A DNA stretch of 34,090 bases. Origin: an uncultured Novosphingobium sp. (GTDB lineage Bacteria; Pseudomonadota; Alphaproteobacteria; Sphingomonadales; Sphingomonadaceae). Both the position numbers and the translations under genes were made by a program. Location: the NCBI GenBank assembly GCA_937897535.1, contig CALCQB010000199.1, positions 1-34,090 of the forward strand, read 5' to 3'. The notes beneath the pieces are model-generated. The model was not told the DNA's origin. It saw only the letters and a program-made list of their open reading frames with translations, and searched no databases. This document shows, piece by piece, positions 9,003-18,163 of this stretch. Within the stretch, counting starts at the first letter, position 1. Every line of letters starts with the position of its first letter.

Positions 9003-10020
9003 TACCCCGGCTCATCTTGCCGCACTGCCGCGCGTGGCCGAAGCGGCGTTGACGCCGGATCAGCTCGACGAGGCACTGCGCGATGCAAGCGAACCGTTCG
9101 TGGTGCGCGGACTCGCCCGGGACTGGCCGCTGGTCCGGGCCGGACTGGACAGCGGCGCGGCAGCGCGGGCCTATCTGGCCAGCCAAGCCCGCGACCGGAC
9201 CTTCCCGGCCAGTCTGGCCAACCACGGCGGCGACGAGCGGCTGTTCTACGACGAAGCCATGGCGATGAACTTTCGCATGGCCCAGGCCCCGTTCGAAGAT
9301 TGGCTGGCGGCGCTCGACCGGGCGGAGGCCGATCCCGCCGCACCGACCGTTTATCTCTCCTCGATCGACATCGATGGCTACTTCGGCGGTCTCGGCGCGG
9401 CCAATGCGCTACCACTGGGGGATCGGCGCGCGCTCGCCTCGATCTGGATCGGCAGCCGCACCCGGATCGCCGCGCACAACGACGTGCCTGACAATCTGGC
9501 GGTCTGCGCGGTCGGTCGGCGGCGTTTCACGCTGTTCCCGCCCGGGCAGTTCGCCAATCTCTATCCCGGCCCGCTGGAAAACAATCCCGGCGGCCGACCG
9601 GTCTCGATGGTCGATCTGCTTGCGCCCGATCTGGCCGTCTATCCACGCTTTGCCGAGGCGCTGCAGCACGCGCAGGTGGCCGAGCTTGAGCCGGGTGATG
9701 CGGTGTTCGTGCCGTCGCTGTGGTGGCACCATGTCGAAGGGCTCGCCCCGTTCAACGTGCTGGTCAACTACTGGTGGCGCGATGTGCCGCACTTTCTTGG
9801 CCAGCCCGAGGACGCGCTGTACCATGCGATCCTGGCGATCCGCGACCTGCCCGAAGCCGATCGCGCCCGCTGGCGCGAACAGTTCGAACATTATGCATTT
9901 TCGGGCGGCAGCACGGCGGCGGAGCACCTGCCCGCGGCCGCGCGCGGGGTTCTCGCGCCATTGACTGCCGAAACCGCCAGCCAGATCAAGGCCAAGTTGC
10001 TGAGAGGATTGTCGCGATGA
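8995..10020 (+). CDS. Cupin-like (JmjC/PASS1-type) protein, putative Fe(II)/2-oxoglutarate oxygenase
   Basis: A 341-residue protein with the cupin_8/JmjC-like layout. FVVRGLARDWPLV occurs near the N-terminus, then IWIGSRTRIAAHNDVPDNLAVCAVG with the H-x-D pair (HND), RRRFTLFPPGQFANLYPG, and a late metal-ligand histidine region, PGDAVFVPSLWWHHVE. These fit a Fe(II)/2-oxoglutarate oxygenase fold, with a substrate-side N-like residue in FNVLVNYWW. The target is unknown. The gene is coupled to its neighbours by overlaps at both ends: eight bases with the SapC-like gene and four (ATGA) with the halogenase gene. Confidence 0.85.
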   Translation: MADTPAHLAALPRVAEAALTPDQLDEALRDASEPFVVRGLARDWPLVRAGLDSGAAARAYLASQARDRTFPASLANHGGDERLFYDEAMAMNFRMAQAPFEDWLAALDRAEADPAAPTVYLSSIDIDGYFGGLGAANALPLGDRRALASIWIGSRTRIAAHNDVPDNLAVCAVGRRRFTLFPPGQFANLYPGPLENNPGGRPVSMVDLLAPDLAVYPRFAEALQHAQVAELEPGDAVFVPSLWWHHVEGLAPFNVLVNYWWRDVPHFLGQPEDALYHAILAIRDLPEADRARWREQFEHYAFSGGSTAAEHLPAAARGVLAPLTAETASQIKAKLLRGLSR

Positions 10021-11519
10021 ATCCGGAAAACAAACTGCGCGTGGTGATCGCCGGGGGCGGCACCGCCGGGTGGATGGCGGCGGCGGCGCTGGCCAATACG
10101 CTGGGCTCGGCGATCGACCTGACCCTGGTCGAATCCGATGCGATCGGCACGATCGGGGTGGGCGAAAGCACGATCCCGCCGCTGCTGCTGTTCAACCGCC
10201 TGCTTGGCATCGGCGAGGCCGAGTTCATGCGCGCAACCCAGGCAACCTTCAAGCTGGGGATCAAGTTCGAAAACTGGAAGGACCTGGGCGAAACCTATTT
10301 TCACTCGTTCGGCGCGGCGGGCAAGGATCACTGGTCGGCGGGGTTCCAGCACTTCTGGCTGCACGGCCTGAAGCACGGTCATCCGCACAGCTACGATGAC
10401 TATTGCCTCGAACTGAAGGCCGCGCTGGAGGGCAAGTTTGCCCACCTGCCCGACGACCGGATGAACTACGCCTACCAGCTCGATTCCGCGCTTTACGCCG
10501 CGTTTCTGCGCAAGCGCGCCGAGGCCGACGGTGCGAAGCGGATCGAGGGGCGGATCGCCGCGGTCGAGTTGAACGGCGAAACCGGCGATATCGCCGCGCT
10601 ACGGCTCGACGGCGACCGCCGGATCGCGGGTGACCTGTTCCTCGACTGCACCGGCTTTCGCGCACTGCTGATCGAAGGCGCGCTTCACGCCGGGTTCGAT
10701 GACTGGACGCACTATCTGCCGTGCGACAGCGCGATCGCGGTCCAGACCGCCAGCGTCCGCCCGCCGGTGCCCTATACCCGCGCGATCGCGCACGATGCCG
10801 GCTGGCAGTGGCGGATCCCGCTGCAGCACCGCCAGGGCAACGGGATCGTCTATTGCAGCCGCTATCTGGACAAGGACGCCGCGCTCGAACGGTTGCTCGG
10901 TTCGGTTGAGGGACAGACCCTGACCGAGCCCAACTTCATCCGCTACACCACCGGGGTGCGGCGCAAGCAGTGGCACCGCAACTGCGTGGCGGTCGGGCTG
11001 GCCGGCGGGTTCATGGAACCGCTCGAATCGACCTCGATCCACCTGATCCAGCGCGCCGTGCTGCGGCTGATCCGGATGCTGCCAGGCGGCCCGGTCTCCC
11101 CGCGCGATGTGGCCGAATTCAACGACCAGCAGTTCACCGACATGGAGCAGATCCGCGATTTCCTGATCCTGCATTACAAGGTGACCCAGCGCCGCGACAG
11201 CCCGTTCTGGCGGCAGTGTGCCGCGATGGCGATACCCGACAGCCTCGAGCAGAAGATCGAACTGTTCCGCGAAACCGGCCGGGTCTTCCGCAAGAACGAG
11301 GAGCTGTTCGCCGAGACCAGCTGGATCCAGGTGATGCTGGGCCAGGGGATCATGCCGCAAAGCTATCACCCGGTGGCGGGCAAGCTGCGTCAGGATGAGT
11401 TGGACCATTTCCTGGGATCGCTGCGTGGCATGGTCAGCAAGACCGTGGCCGGATTGCCCAGCCAGCAGGACTATATCGCCAGTTATTGCGCCGCAGCCGA
11501 TGCCAAGGCGGCGGCATGA
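10017..11519 (+). CDS. Tryptophan-7-halogenase family flavin-dependent protein
   Basis: A 500-residue flavoprotein. The FAD-binding GxGxxG-type loop is VVIAGGGTAGWMAAAAL at the N-terminus. GVGESTIP matches the GEATIP-like segment of the family. FKLGIKFENW contains a lysine in the position of the halogenase catalytic lysine. GWQWRIPLQ is the diagnostic W-x-W-x-I-P motif, and the FMEPLESTSIHLIQRAV stretch is also conserved. Members of this family are common in carbohydrate TonB-receptor loci of Sphingomonadales and Caulobacterales, yet their substrate there is unknown. No flavin reductase gene is adjacent. The start overlaps the upstream stop (ATGA), and its own stop overlaps the GH16 start in the same way. 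Confidence 0.88.
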   Translation: MNPENKLRVVIAGGGTAGWMAAAALANTLGSAIDLTLVESDAIGTIGVGESTIPPLLLFNRLLGIGEAEFMRATQATFKLGIKFENWKDLGETYFHSFGAAGKDHWSAGFQHFWLHGLKHGHPHSYDDYCLELKAALEGKFAHLPDDRMNYAYQLDSALYAAFLRKRAEADGAKRIEGRIAAVELNGETGDIAALRLDGDRRIAGDLFLDCTGFRALLIEGALHAGFDDWTHYLPCDSAIAVQTASVRPPVPYTRAIAHDAGWQWRIPLQHRQGNGIVYCSRYLDKDAALERLLGSVEGQTLTEPNFIRYTTGVRRKQWHRNCVAVGLAGGFMEPLESTSIHLIQRAVLRLIRMLPGGPVSPRDVAEFNDQQFTDMEQIRDFLILHYKVTQRRDSPFWRQCAAMAIPDSLEQKIELFRETGRVFRKNEELFAETSWIQVMLGQGIMPQSYHPVAGKLRQDELDHFLGSLRGMVSKTVAGLPSQQDYIASYCAAADAKAAA

Positions 11520-12460
11520 GGCGGCTGGCCTGCGCCGCTCTATGCGCGCTTGCCGCTATCGGTCCGGCCCGTGCTGAAGCTGATGGCTGGACCATGGTCT
11601 GGTCCGACGAATTCGACGGCAGCGCGATCGACAAGCGCAAGTGGGACTTCGCTGTCGATTGCTGGGGCGGCGGCAACGACGAACACCAGTGCTACACCCG
11701 GAACGCGCGCAACGCCGGAATCGACGATGGCAAGCTGGTGATAACCGCGCGCAATGAGCGGACCACCGGCCCGGCCTGGCCAGCCGAGCAGCGCAATTCC
11801 GAGGCAAAGCGCGATGCCGAGGCGGTCCGCGATTTTTCCTCAGCCAAGCTCAGCACCCGCGGCAAGGCCGCCTGGCGGTATGGCAAGGTCGAGGTCCGGG
11901 CAAAACTGCCGCAGGGCCAGGGGACCTGGCCGGCAATCTGGATGCTGCCCGAAAAGACCGGCTATGGCCCGTGGGCCGCGTCGGGCGAAATCGACATCCT
12001 CGAGGCGGTCAATCTGGGCGTGCCCTGTGCCAGGTGCCCGGGCGGGAACGAGAACACGATCCTCGGCACGATCCACTTCGGGGCGAAGTGGCCGAACAAC
12101 AAGTTCGCCAGCAAGGAAATCGCCTATCCGCCGGTGCTGGAAGGCTTTCACACCTATGCGGTCGAATGGCACCCGGACCGGATCATCTGGCTGGTCGACG
12201 GCCAGGTCTATTCCGAACTGACCGCCGACAAGTGGTTCACCACCGGATCGAAGACCCCGGGCGCGCCGTTCGACCGGCCGTTTCACCTGATCCTCAACCT
12301 CGCGATCGGCGGCAAGCTGCCCGAAGGCCGCGGGCTGGGCGGGGTCCGGCTCGATGGCTATCCCAAACGGATGGAAGTCGATTGGGTTCGCATCTGGCAA
12401 AAGGCCGATGGTGCCGCTACGACGGCCAGGGGCGCAGCGGGCGCGGGGGACCAGCAATAA
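11516..12460 (+). CDS. Secreted GH16 endo-beta-glucanase (laminarinase type)
   Basis: A 314-residue glycoside hydrolase of family 16 with a signal peptide ending around GPARAEA. The sequence continues with the usual VWSDEFDGSAIDKRKW opening, then WPAIWMLPE and the catalytic motif SGEIDILEAV. The motif is of the E-x-D-x-x-E form, with the beta-bulge typical of laminarinases; lichenases have E-x-D-x-E. FHTYAVEWHPDRIIWLVDG and the C-terminal MEVDWVRIWQ complete the fold. It should cut beta-1,3 (or mixed) glucans outside the cytoplasm to give oligosaccharides for the TonB receptor. The start overlaps the halogenase gene stop (ATGA). Confidence 0.93.
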   Translation: MRRLACAALCALAAIGPARAEADGWTMVWSDEFDGSAIDKRKWDFAVDCWGGGNDEHQCYTRNARNAGIDDGKLVITARNERTTGPAWPAEQRNSEAKRDAEAVRDFSSAKLSTRGKAAWRYGKVEVRAKLPQGQGTWPAIWMLPEKTGYGPWAASGEIDILEAVNLGVPCARCPGGNENTILGTIHFGAKWPNNKFASKEIAYPPVLEGFHTYAVEWHPDRIIWLVDGQVYSELTADKWFTTGSKTPGAPFDRPFHLILNLAIGGKLPEGRGLGGVRLDGYPKRMEVDWVRIWQKADGAATTARGAAGAGDQQ

Positions 12461-12461
12461 C

Positions 12462-13511
12462 ATGGCACGACGCCGCCAGGCCGTAACGATCAAGCACGTG
12501 GCCGCCGATGCCGGGGTCTCGCTGCAAACGGTCAGCCGCGTGATCAACAACGAACCCAACGTCCGTCCGGAAATGAAGGCCCGGGTCCAGGCCTCGATCG
12601 ACAGGCTGGGCTACGTCCCCTCGATCGCGGCCCAGCGGATGAGCGGGTCGCGCAGCTACCTGATCCTCGCAATCAACGACCGCGAACGGACCATCGCCGA
12701 CTGGCAGGCCCGGCAAGGGACCGACTGGGTCGACCAGATGTTGCTCGGCGGGATGCTCAAGTGCGCCGAGCACGGCTACCGGATGATCTTCGAGCTGGTC
12801 GATACCCATTCCGACCATGTCGAGCGCGAGCTGCTGGGGGCGATCGCCGCGCTCCAGCCGGACGGGATCATCCTGACCCCGCCGCATTCCGACAATGCCC
12901 AGATCGTCGCGCTGCTGGCCGCGCAGAAGATCCCGTTCGCGCGGATCGGCTCGAAGCAGAACGGCAAGGGCATCCCGGTTTCGATGGACGACGAGGGCTC
13001 GGCCCGGACCGCGACCCGCTATCTGATCGAACGCGGCCACCGCCGGATCGGGTTCATCGCCGGTTCGCCCGAATATGAACTCAGCGGCTGGCGGGTCGAT
13101 GGCTGGAAGGCGGAAATGGCTGCGGCCGGCTGCTCGACCGACGGACTGCTGGCGGCGGGCGATTTTTCCTATGCTTCGGGCGAGGTCGCGGCACGAGTCC
13201 TGCTTGGCGCGGCCGAACCGCCCAGCGCGATCATCGCCAGCAACGATCAGATGGCCTTGGCAACGCTGGAGGTGGCGCGCCAGCGCGGGATCGCGGTGCC
13301 GGATCGACTCTCGCTGATCAGCTTCGACAACACCCCGCTGGTCCATTTCACCCAGCCCCCGCTGACCGCTGTTGACCAGCCCATCGCCGCCACCGCTTCG
13401 AAGGCGGTCGAACTGATTATCGCCGCGCAAAAGGGTGAAGCCCCGCCCCAGGCGTTGACGGTGATTTCTGCGGCGATGGTCGAGCGCGGTTCGGTCGCAC
13501 CGCATGGCTGA
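12462..13511 (+). CDS. LacI-family transcriptional regulator of the beta-glucan locus
   Basis: A 349-residue regulator. The N-terminal helix-turn-helix is VTIKHVAADAGVSLQTVSRV, followed by the hinge region GYVPSIAAQRMSG. The periplasmic-binding-like sensor domain contains GHRRIGFIAG, IIASNDQMALA and LSLISFDNTPLVHFTQPPLTAV. It most likely binds the GAACGTTC-centred palindromes at 5087-5098 and 14724-14735 and is released by a glucan-derived sugar; this pairing is inferred from position and operator shape. The gene starts one base after the GH16 stop and overlaps the transporter gene by eight bases. Confidence 0.93.
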   Translation: MARRRQAVTIKHVAADAGVSLQTVSRVINNEPNVRPEMKARVQASIDRLGYVPSIAAQRMSGSRSYLILAINDRERTIADWQARQGTDWVDQMLLGGMLKCAEHGYRMIFELVDTHSDHVERELLGAIAALQPDGIILTPPHSDNAQIVALLAAQKIPFARIGSKQNGKGIPVSMDDEGSARTATRYLIERGHRRIGFIAGSPEYELSGWRVDGWKAEMAAAGCSTDGLLAAGDFSYASGEVAARVLLGAAEPPSAIIASNDQMALATLEVARQRGIAVPDRLSLISFDNTPLVHFTQPPLTAVDQPIAATASKAVELIIAAQKGEAPPQALTVISAAMVERGSVAPHG

Positions 13512-14688
13512 AGCCGCTGCGTCGGCCCGGCCCGATCGCTTCACCCTGCTCTACGCGCTGGCCTGGGCCGGGGGCGCAGTGGCCTATACCCCGCTGCTCA
13601 CGATCCTGCTGCCCGGCCATGTGGCGCGGCTGGCCGGCGCCGAGGCCGGAATTTCCTGGCTTGCCCAGATTGCTCTGGCCGGGGCGCTGGCCGCATCGGC
13701 CGGAAATATCCTGTTCGGCTATCTCAGCGATCGGACCGGGACCCGCCGGCCGTGGATCGCGGCGGGGCTGGTGCTGTCCACGTTCTTGCTTCCCGCGATC
13801 GGGCTGGCCCGGACCCTGCCCGGACTGATCGCCGCAATCGTAGCCTGGCAGCTGGCGATCAACATGATGCTCGGGCCGCTATCGGCCTGGGCCGGAGACC
13901 GGGTCCCCGACCGCAACAAAGGGCTGCTGGGCGGACTGATGGCCTTTGCCCCGGGCGCAGGAGCGCTGTCCGGCGCGCTTGTAACCCAGCCGGGACTGGC
14001 GCTTGAAGGCCAGCGGTTGTGGTTGGTGGCGGGGATTGTTGTGGCCTGCATTCTGCCGGTGCTGGTCCTGACGCCGAAGGGACCGCCGCTCGCGTTTGGT
14101 GGCGATTGCGATGCTCCGGTCCCGCCTGCCGCCCGCCGCGCTGTGGTCCGGATGTGGGTGGCGCGGTTGTCGGTCCAGGTGGCCGAGGCGACACTGTTCG
14201 CCTATCTGCTGTTCTGGCTGCGCAGCATCGCGCCGGGTACCAGCGAGAACGCCACCGCGCGGCTGTTCAGCGCGATCATGCTGGCCTCGATCCCGGTTGC
14301 GCTCGCCGCCGGACGCTGGTCTGACCGGACCGACCGGCCGATCCCGCCGCTGACCGTTTCGGCTGCGGTCTCGGCTGCCGCCCTGCTGGCGATGGCTCTG
14401 GCCCAGGACCTTACCGCGGCAATGCTGGCCTATGCCGCATTCGGCCTCGCCAGCGCGGTGTTCCTATCGCTGCATTCCTCGCAAACGCTGCGGATTCTGC
14501 CGCGTCCGCAGCGGCGCGGGCGCGATCTGGGACTGTTCAACCTGACCAATACGGTTCCCTCGCTGATCATGCCCTGGCTGGCGATCGGACTGGTCCCGCT
14601 GTTCGGGTTTCAGGCCCTGTTCCTGATCCTGGCGGTGCTCGCGCTGGGTGCCGCCGCGCTTTTGGCCACCGTCGCCCGCGCCGGTTGA
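13504..14688 (+). CDS. MFS sugar transporter (SLC45/GPH-like)
   Basis: A 394-residue inner-membrane protein rich in hydrophobic helices, consistent with 12 transmembrane segments. The loop GYLSDRTGTRRPWI matches the cytoplasmic SDR...RRPW signature of sucrose- and glycoside-proton symporters. A second half-repeat begins around VVRMWVARLSVQVAEATLFAYLLFWLRS. Between the regulator and the glucosidase genes, it probably imports glucose or short beta-glucosides from the periplasm. The substrate is inferred. Confidence 0.88.
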   Translation: MAEAAASARPDRFTLLYALAWAGGAVAYTPLLTILLPGHVARLAGAEAGISWLAQIALAGALAASAGNILFGYLSDRTGTRRPWIAAGLVLSTFLLPAIGLARTLPGLIAAIVAWQLAINMMLGPLSAWAGDRVPDRNKGLLGGLMAFAPGAGALSGALVTQPGLALEGQRLWLVAGIVVACILPVLVLTPKGPPLAFGGDCDAPVPPAARRAVVRMWVARLSVQVAEATLFAYLLFWLRSIAPGTSENATARLFSAIMLASIPVALAAGRWSDRTDRPIPPLTVSAAVSAAALLAMALAQDLTAAMLAYAAFGLASAVFLSLHSSQTLRILPRPQRRGRDLGLFNLTNTVPSLIMPWLAIGLVPLFGFQALFLILAVLALGAAALLATVARAG

Positions 14689-14723
14689 CAGGCTGGCTTG
14701 ATTTCCGTTCCGAGCCATGTAAT

Positions 14724-14735
14724 GAGAACGTTCAC
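14724..14735 (+). promoter_or_regulatory. LacI-type operator upstream of the GH3 gene
   Basis: GAGAACGTTCAC has the same GAACGTTC core and right half as the perfect palindrome before the TonB receptor gene. It lies 25 bases before the chosen GH3 start, in the only real gap (about 70 bases) between the transporter and GH3 genes. This suggests that GH3 has its own promoter under the same LacI regulator. A promoter sequence is not obvious. Confidence 0.65.
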
Positions 14736-14760
14736 AAGACGATGGATGGGTGGGGACGAA

Positions 14761-17184
14761 ATGCGTTGGAACTCGGCAATTGCAGCCATGGCTCTGGTGC
14801 TGGGCGGAACTGCGGCTGCGGCGCTGGCGGGATCCTTGCCGAGTGCGTCGATCGCCAATGCCGTATTGTGGCCCACGGCAAAAAGTCCCGCTGCACTGAG
14901 CGACGCAGCAACCGAGACGAAGATCGACGCGCTGATTGCCGCCATGACGCTGGAACAGAAGGTCGGCCAGCTGATTCAGGCCGACATCGGCTCGATTGCC
15001 CCCGCCGACCTCGCGAGGTATCCGCTCGGCTCAATCCTTGCCGGGGGAAATTCCGGTCCCTACGGCGATGAGCGTGCGGATGCCGCCAAATGGGTCCGTC
15101 TGGTTGGCGAATTCCGCACCGCATCCCGCCGGAGCGGGGCTGGCATTCCGATCCTGTTCGGGGTGGATGCCGTTCACGGTCACAACAATCTGCCGGGGGC
15201 CACCCTGTTCCCGCACAACATCGGCCTTGGCGCCGCGCACGATCCCGACCTGATCGAGCGGATCGGTGCGGTAACGGCGGCAGAGATCGCCGGGAGCGGG
15301 ATCGAATGGACCTTCGCCCCGACCCTGGCCGTGCCGCAGGATCTGCGCTGGGGCCGGACCTATGAGGGCTATTCGTCCGATCCGGCGCTGGTGGCCGCCT
15401 ATGGCCGGGCGATGACGCTGGGACTGCAAGGCACTGTGGTCGCCGGCCAGCCGCTTTCCGCCAGTCATGTCGCGGCGACCGCCAAGCATTTTCTGGCCGA
15501 CGGCGGGACGATCGAGGGGCGCGACCAGGGCGACGCGCGGATTTCAGAGGAGGAACTGATCCGGGTCCATGCCCCGGGCTATCCCGCCGCGATCGACGCC
15601 GGGGCGCTGACCGTGATGGCCAGCTTTTCCAGCTGGAACGGTGCCAAGAACCACGCCAACCGCAGCCTGCTGACCGATGTGCTCAAGGGCCGGATGGGCT
15701 TTTCCGGGCTGGTGGTGGGCGATTGGAACGGTCACGGCCAGGTCCCCGGTTGCACCGCCACCGATTGCCCGGCCGCGATCAACGCCGGGCTCGATCTGTT
15801 CATGGCCCCCGACAGCTGGAAAGGCCTGTTCGCCTCGACCCTGCGCGCGGCCCGCGATGGCCGCATTCCAAAGGCGCGGCTCGACGATGCGGTCCGCCGG
15901 ATCCTGCGGGTCAAGTTCAAGCTCGGGCTGATCGGTGATCGACCGGTCGAACGCGGCGATCCCGGGCAGGTCGGCTCGCCTGCTCACCTGGCGATCGCGC
16001 GCGAGGCGGTGGCGAAATCGCTGGTCCTGCTCAAGAACGACGGCGGTCTGCTGCCGGTCAAGCCGGGGTCCAGGGTCCTGATAGCCGGGCCGGGCGCCGA
16101 TGATATGGCGATGCAGGCCGGGGGCTGGACGATCACCTGGCAAGGCACCGATACCACCGCCGCCGACTTTCCGCAGGGTCGGACGATCGGTCGGGCGCTT
16201 GTCGCTGCAGTCGGTTCGGCCGGAGGCCAGGCGGCAATTTCTGCCGATGGCAACTATACCGCGAAACCCGATGTCGCGATTATTTTGATGGGCGAAAGCC
16301 CCTACGCCGAATTCCAGGGCGATCTGCCGCACCTCGCCTTTGCCGGACAGCACGGCGAAGCGGCGCTGGTCGCGCGGCTCAAGGCGCAGGGCATTCCGGT
16401 GGTGGTGGTATTCCTGTCAGGGCGGCCACTGTTCACCGGCCAGCTGATCAACCAGGCCGACGCCTTTGTTGCGGCGTGGCTGCCGGGCAGCCAGGGTGAA
16501 GGGGTGGCCGACGTGCTGGTGGCCGAGGCCGGCGGGCAGCCGCGCCGCGGCTTCACCGGACGGTTGTCGTTCGCCTGGCCCGCCGATGCCCGCGCGCCGG
16601 TTTCCGCGCCGCTGTTCCCGGTCGGTTTCGGTTTGCATTATGGAGAAGCGGCGCGGCTCGGGCCGGTCAACGAAGATCCCCGGATCGATCTGTCGGCTTA
16701 CGATACGGCCACATCGTTCTTCGTCAGGGGCAAGGCGCTGGCCCCCTGGCACCTGTCGAACGACGGTTCGATCGCGGTCCGGGCGGTCGATCTGTCAGCC
16801 CAGGAAGACGCCCGCCAGTTCAGCTGGTCGGGGCACGGGGCGCTGGCGATCGAGGGCAATCCGGTCAATCTCGCCGCGCGCGCGCAATCCGGCCAGGCCC
16901 TGCTGCTGGACTGGCGGATCGAGCGGATGGGCCTGGTGCAGGTGTCGCTGGGCGGGGCGCGGCTCGATCTGACCCGGCAACTGCAACGGACCCGGCCCGG
17001 TTCGGTCATCCGGACGGTGATCCCGCTGCGCTGCTTCCAGGCGGCCGGGGCGAACCTGACGGCGGTGGGCCAGCCGTTGCGGATCGAGGCCGCCAAGGGC
17101 TTCGTGATGTCGCTGCGGACCGCGCGGATCGAAGCAGCGAGCGCCGGAGCCCCGTGCCCGGCCAAGGCGTCCCGGCCCGGCTAA
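14761..17184 (+). CDS. Exported GH3 exo-beta-glucosidase (exo-1,3/1,4-beta-glucanase type)
   Basis: An 807-residue family-3 glycoside hydrolase. The ATG at 14761 is preferred over the in-frame start at 14698 because it follows GGTGGGGACGAA, begins a signal peptide (MRWNSAIAAMALVLGG ...), and leaves the operator untranslated. The N-terminal barrel shows DAVHGHNNLPGATLFPHNIG and LRWGRTYEGYSSDP. The nucleophile aspartate lies in GLVVGDWNGHGQV. The alpha/beta sandwich domain follows (SLVLLKNDGGLLPVK, MGESPYAEFQGD), and an extra C-terminal domain covers roughly the last 160 residues. These are features of ExoP/barley ExoI-like exo-glucanases. It would release glucose from laminarin or cello-oligosaccharides, probably in the periplasm. 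Confidence 0.93.
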   Translation: MRWNSAIAAMALVLGGTAAAALAGSLPSASIANAVLWPTAKSPAALSDAATETKIDALIAAMTLEQKVGQLIQADIGSIAPADLARYPLGSILAGGNSGPYGDERADAAKWVRLVGEFRTASRRSGAGIPILFGVDAVHGHNNLPGATLFPHNIGLGAAHDPDLIERIGAVTAAEIAGSGIEWTFAPTLAVPQDLRWGRTYEGYSSDPALVAAYGRAMTLGLQGTVVAGQPLSASHVAATAKHFLADGGTIEGRDQGDARISEEELIRVHAPGYPAAIDAGALTVMASFSSWNGAKNHANRSLLTDVLKGRMGFSGLVVGDWNGHGQVPGCTATDCPAAINAGLDLFMAPDSWKGLFASTLRAARDGRIPKARLDDAVRRILRVKFKLGLIGDRPVERGDPGQVGSPAHLAIAREAVAKSLVLLKNDGGLLPVKPGSRVLIAGPGADDMAMQAGGWTITWQGTDTTAADFPQGRTIGRALVAAVGSAGGQAAISADGNYTAKPDVAIILMGESPYAEFQGDLPHLAFAGQHGEAALVARLKAQGIPVVVVFLSGRPLFTGQLINQADAFVAAWLPGSQGEGVADVLVAEAGGQPRRGFTGRLSFAWPADARAPVSAPLFPVGFGLHYGEAARLGPVNEDPRIDLSAYDTATSFFVRGKALAPWHLSNDGSIAVRAVDLSAQEDARQFSWSGHGALAIEGNPVNLAARAQSGQALLLDWRIERMGLVQVSLGGARLDLTRQLQRTRPGSVIRTVIPLRCFQAAGANLTAVGQPLRIEAAKGFVMSLRTARIEAASAGAPCPAKASRPG

Positions 17185-17223
17185 CCGTTCCGGCCCCGCC
17201 AACGGCTTTTCAAACCCGCGGCA

Positions 17224-18162
17224 ATGCGCCAGAGCATGGCGGCAATGCCAGAGCTGTTCGAACCCGACCGCCGCCGCCAGATCCGCAGCGCGCTGGCCTT
17301 GGCTGCCTACCGCGACGATCTGGTCCGGTTGACCGATGCCAGTCTCGCCCCGGCGCGCTGGCTGGTCGCCTCGCCGCGCGGGGTGTTTGCGGTTGGACCA
17401 GAGGCGGCCGAACTGGCAATTCACGGCTGGTTCTTCGGCATCTGCCGCGATGGCGACGCGCTCTATCTGTTCGAGAACTGCGCGCTGCGCGAACGCCGCA
17501 AGCCCATGGGGCGCTTGCTGCGGCTGCGGATCGCCGGCGACCGGCTGGTCGATCCGCAGGTGCTGGCCAAGGGACTCGACGCCAATTGTCACCAGGTCCG
17601 GGTGATCGATGGCGTGGTCTGTCTGGTCGATAGTGTGAACCAGACCGTGCTGCGCTTCACCCGCGAGGGGACGCCGATCGACCAGCGGCGACTGTTCCCC
17701 CCGGCCGAGACCAGCGATACCAGCGGGGGCTATGTCCACGCCAATTCGATCGCCCAGATCGGGGATCGGCTGGCGGTTGTGCTTCACAACGGCAAGGCAA
17801 AGCCCGAGCGTCCGAGCGAGATCGCCTGGCTGGATCAGAACTGGCAAGTGGCGGCGCGTACGGCGCTGGCGGGGCATTGCTGCCACGATCTGATCGACGA
17901 TGGGGCCGGCGGGGTGTGGTACTGCGCCTCGATGAGCGGCGAGATCGCAGCGCTTGACGGGCGGCGGGTGCGGGTCAGCGAGCGGCTGATGACACGTGGC
18001 CTGGCCTTCGGTCCGCCCGGGGTCGCGGTTGGCGTATCCTCGTTCGGCCCGCGCCAGTTGCGCGATGGCCTCGGCGGGGCTCTGGTCTTGCTCGATCGCG
18101 AATTCCGGCAGGTCGGGCAAATCCCGCTCGCTGGTCCGCCGACTGATATCGTGGTGCTGTGA
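17224..18162 (+). CDS. Conserved hypothetical protein, possible beta-propeller
   Basis: A 312-residue protein of unknown function. It contains repeated short beta-strand/turn elements that could form a propeller, for example WLVASPRGVFAVG, DALYLFENC, VRVIDGVVCLVDSVN, YVHANSIAQIGDRLAVVLHN, HDLIDDGAGGVWYCASM and GALVLLDREFRQVGQIPL. There is no signal peptide. It is convergent with the kinase gene, their stop codons being one base apart, and lies 39 bases after GH3. It may belong to the lasso-peptide locus or stand alone. Two closely spaced ATGs (17224 and 17236) are possible starts, and neither has a strong ribosome site. Confidence 0.65.
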   Translation: MRQSMAAMPELFEPDRRRQIRSALALAAYRDDLVRLTDASLAPARWLVASPRGVFAVGPEAAELAIHGWFFGICRDGDALYLFENCALRERRKPMGRLLRLRIAGDRLVDPQVLAKGLDANCHQVRVIDGVVCLVDSVNQTVLRFTREGTPIDQRRLFPPAETSDTSGGYVHANSIAQIGDRLAVVLHNGKAKPERPSEIAWLDQNWQVAARTALAGHCCHDLIDDGAGGVWYCASMSGEIAALDGRRVRVSERLMTRGLAFGPPGVAVGVSSFGPRQLRDGLGGALVLLDREFRQVGQIPLAGPPTDIVVL

Positions 18163-18163
18163 C

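Noticed and set aside
14698..14760. Upstream in-frame start for the GH3 protein
   Set aside because: It would place the LacI operator inside the coding region and hide the signal peptide; the ATG at 14761 has a G-rich ribosome site.
17183..17213. Possible terminator after GH3
   Set aside because: Only a 5-base-pair CCGTT/AACGG stem with a large loop before CTTTTC; too weak to call.
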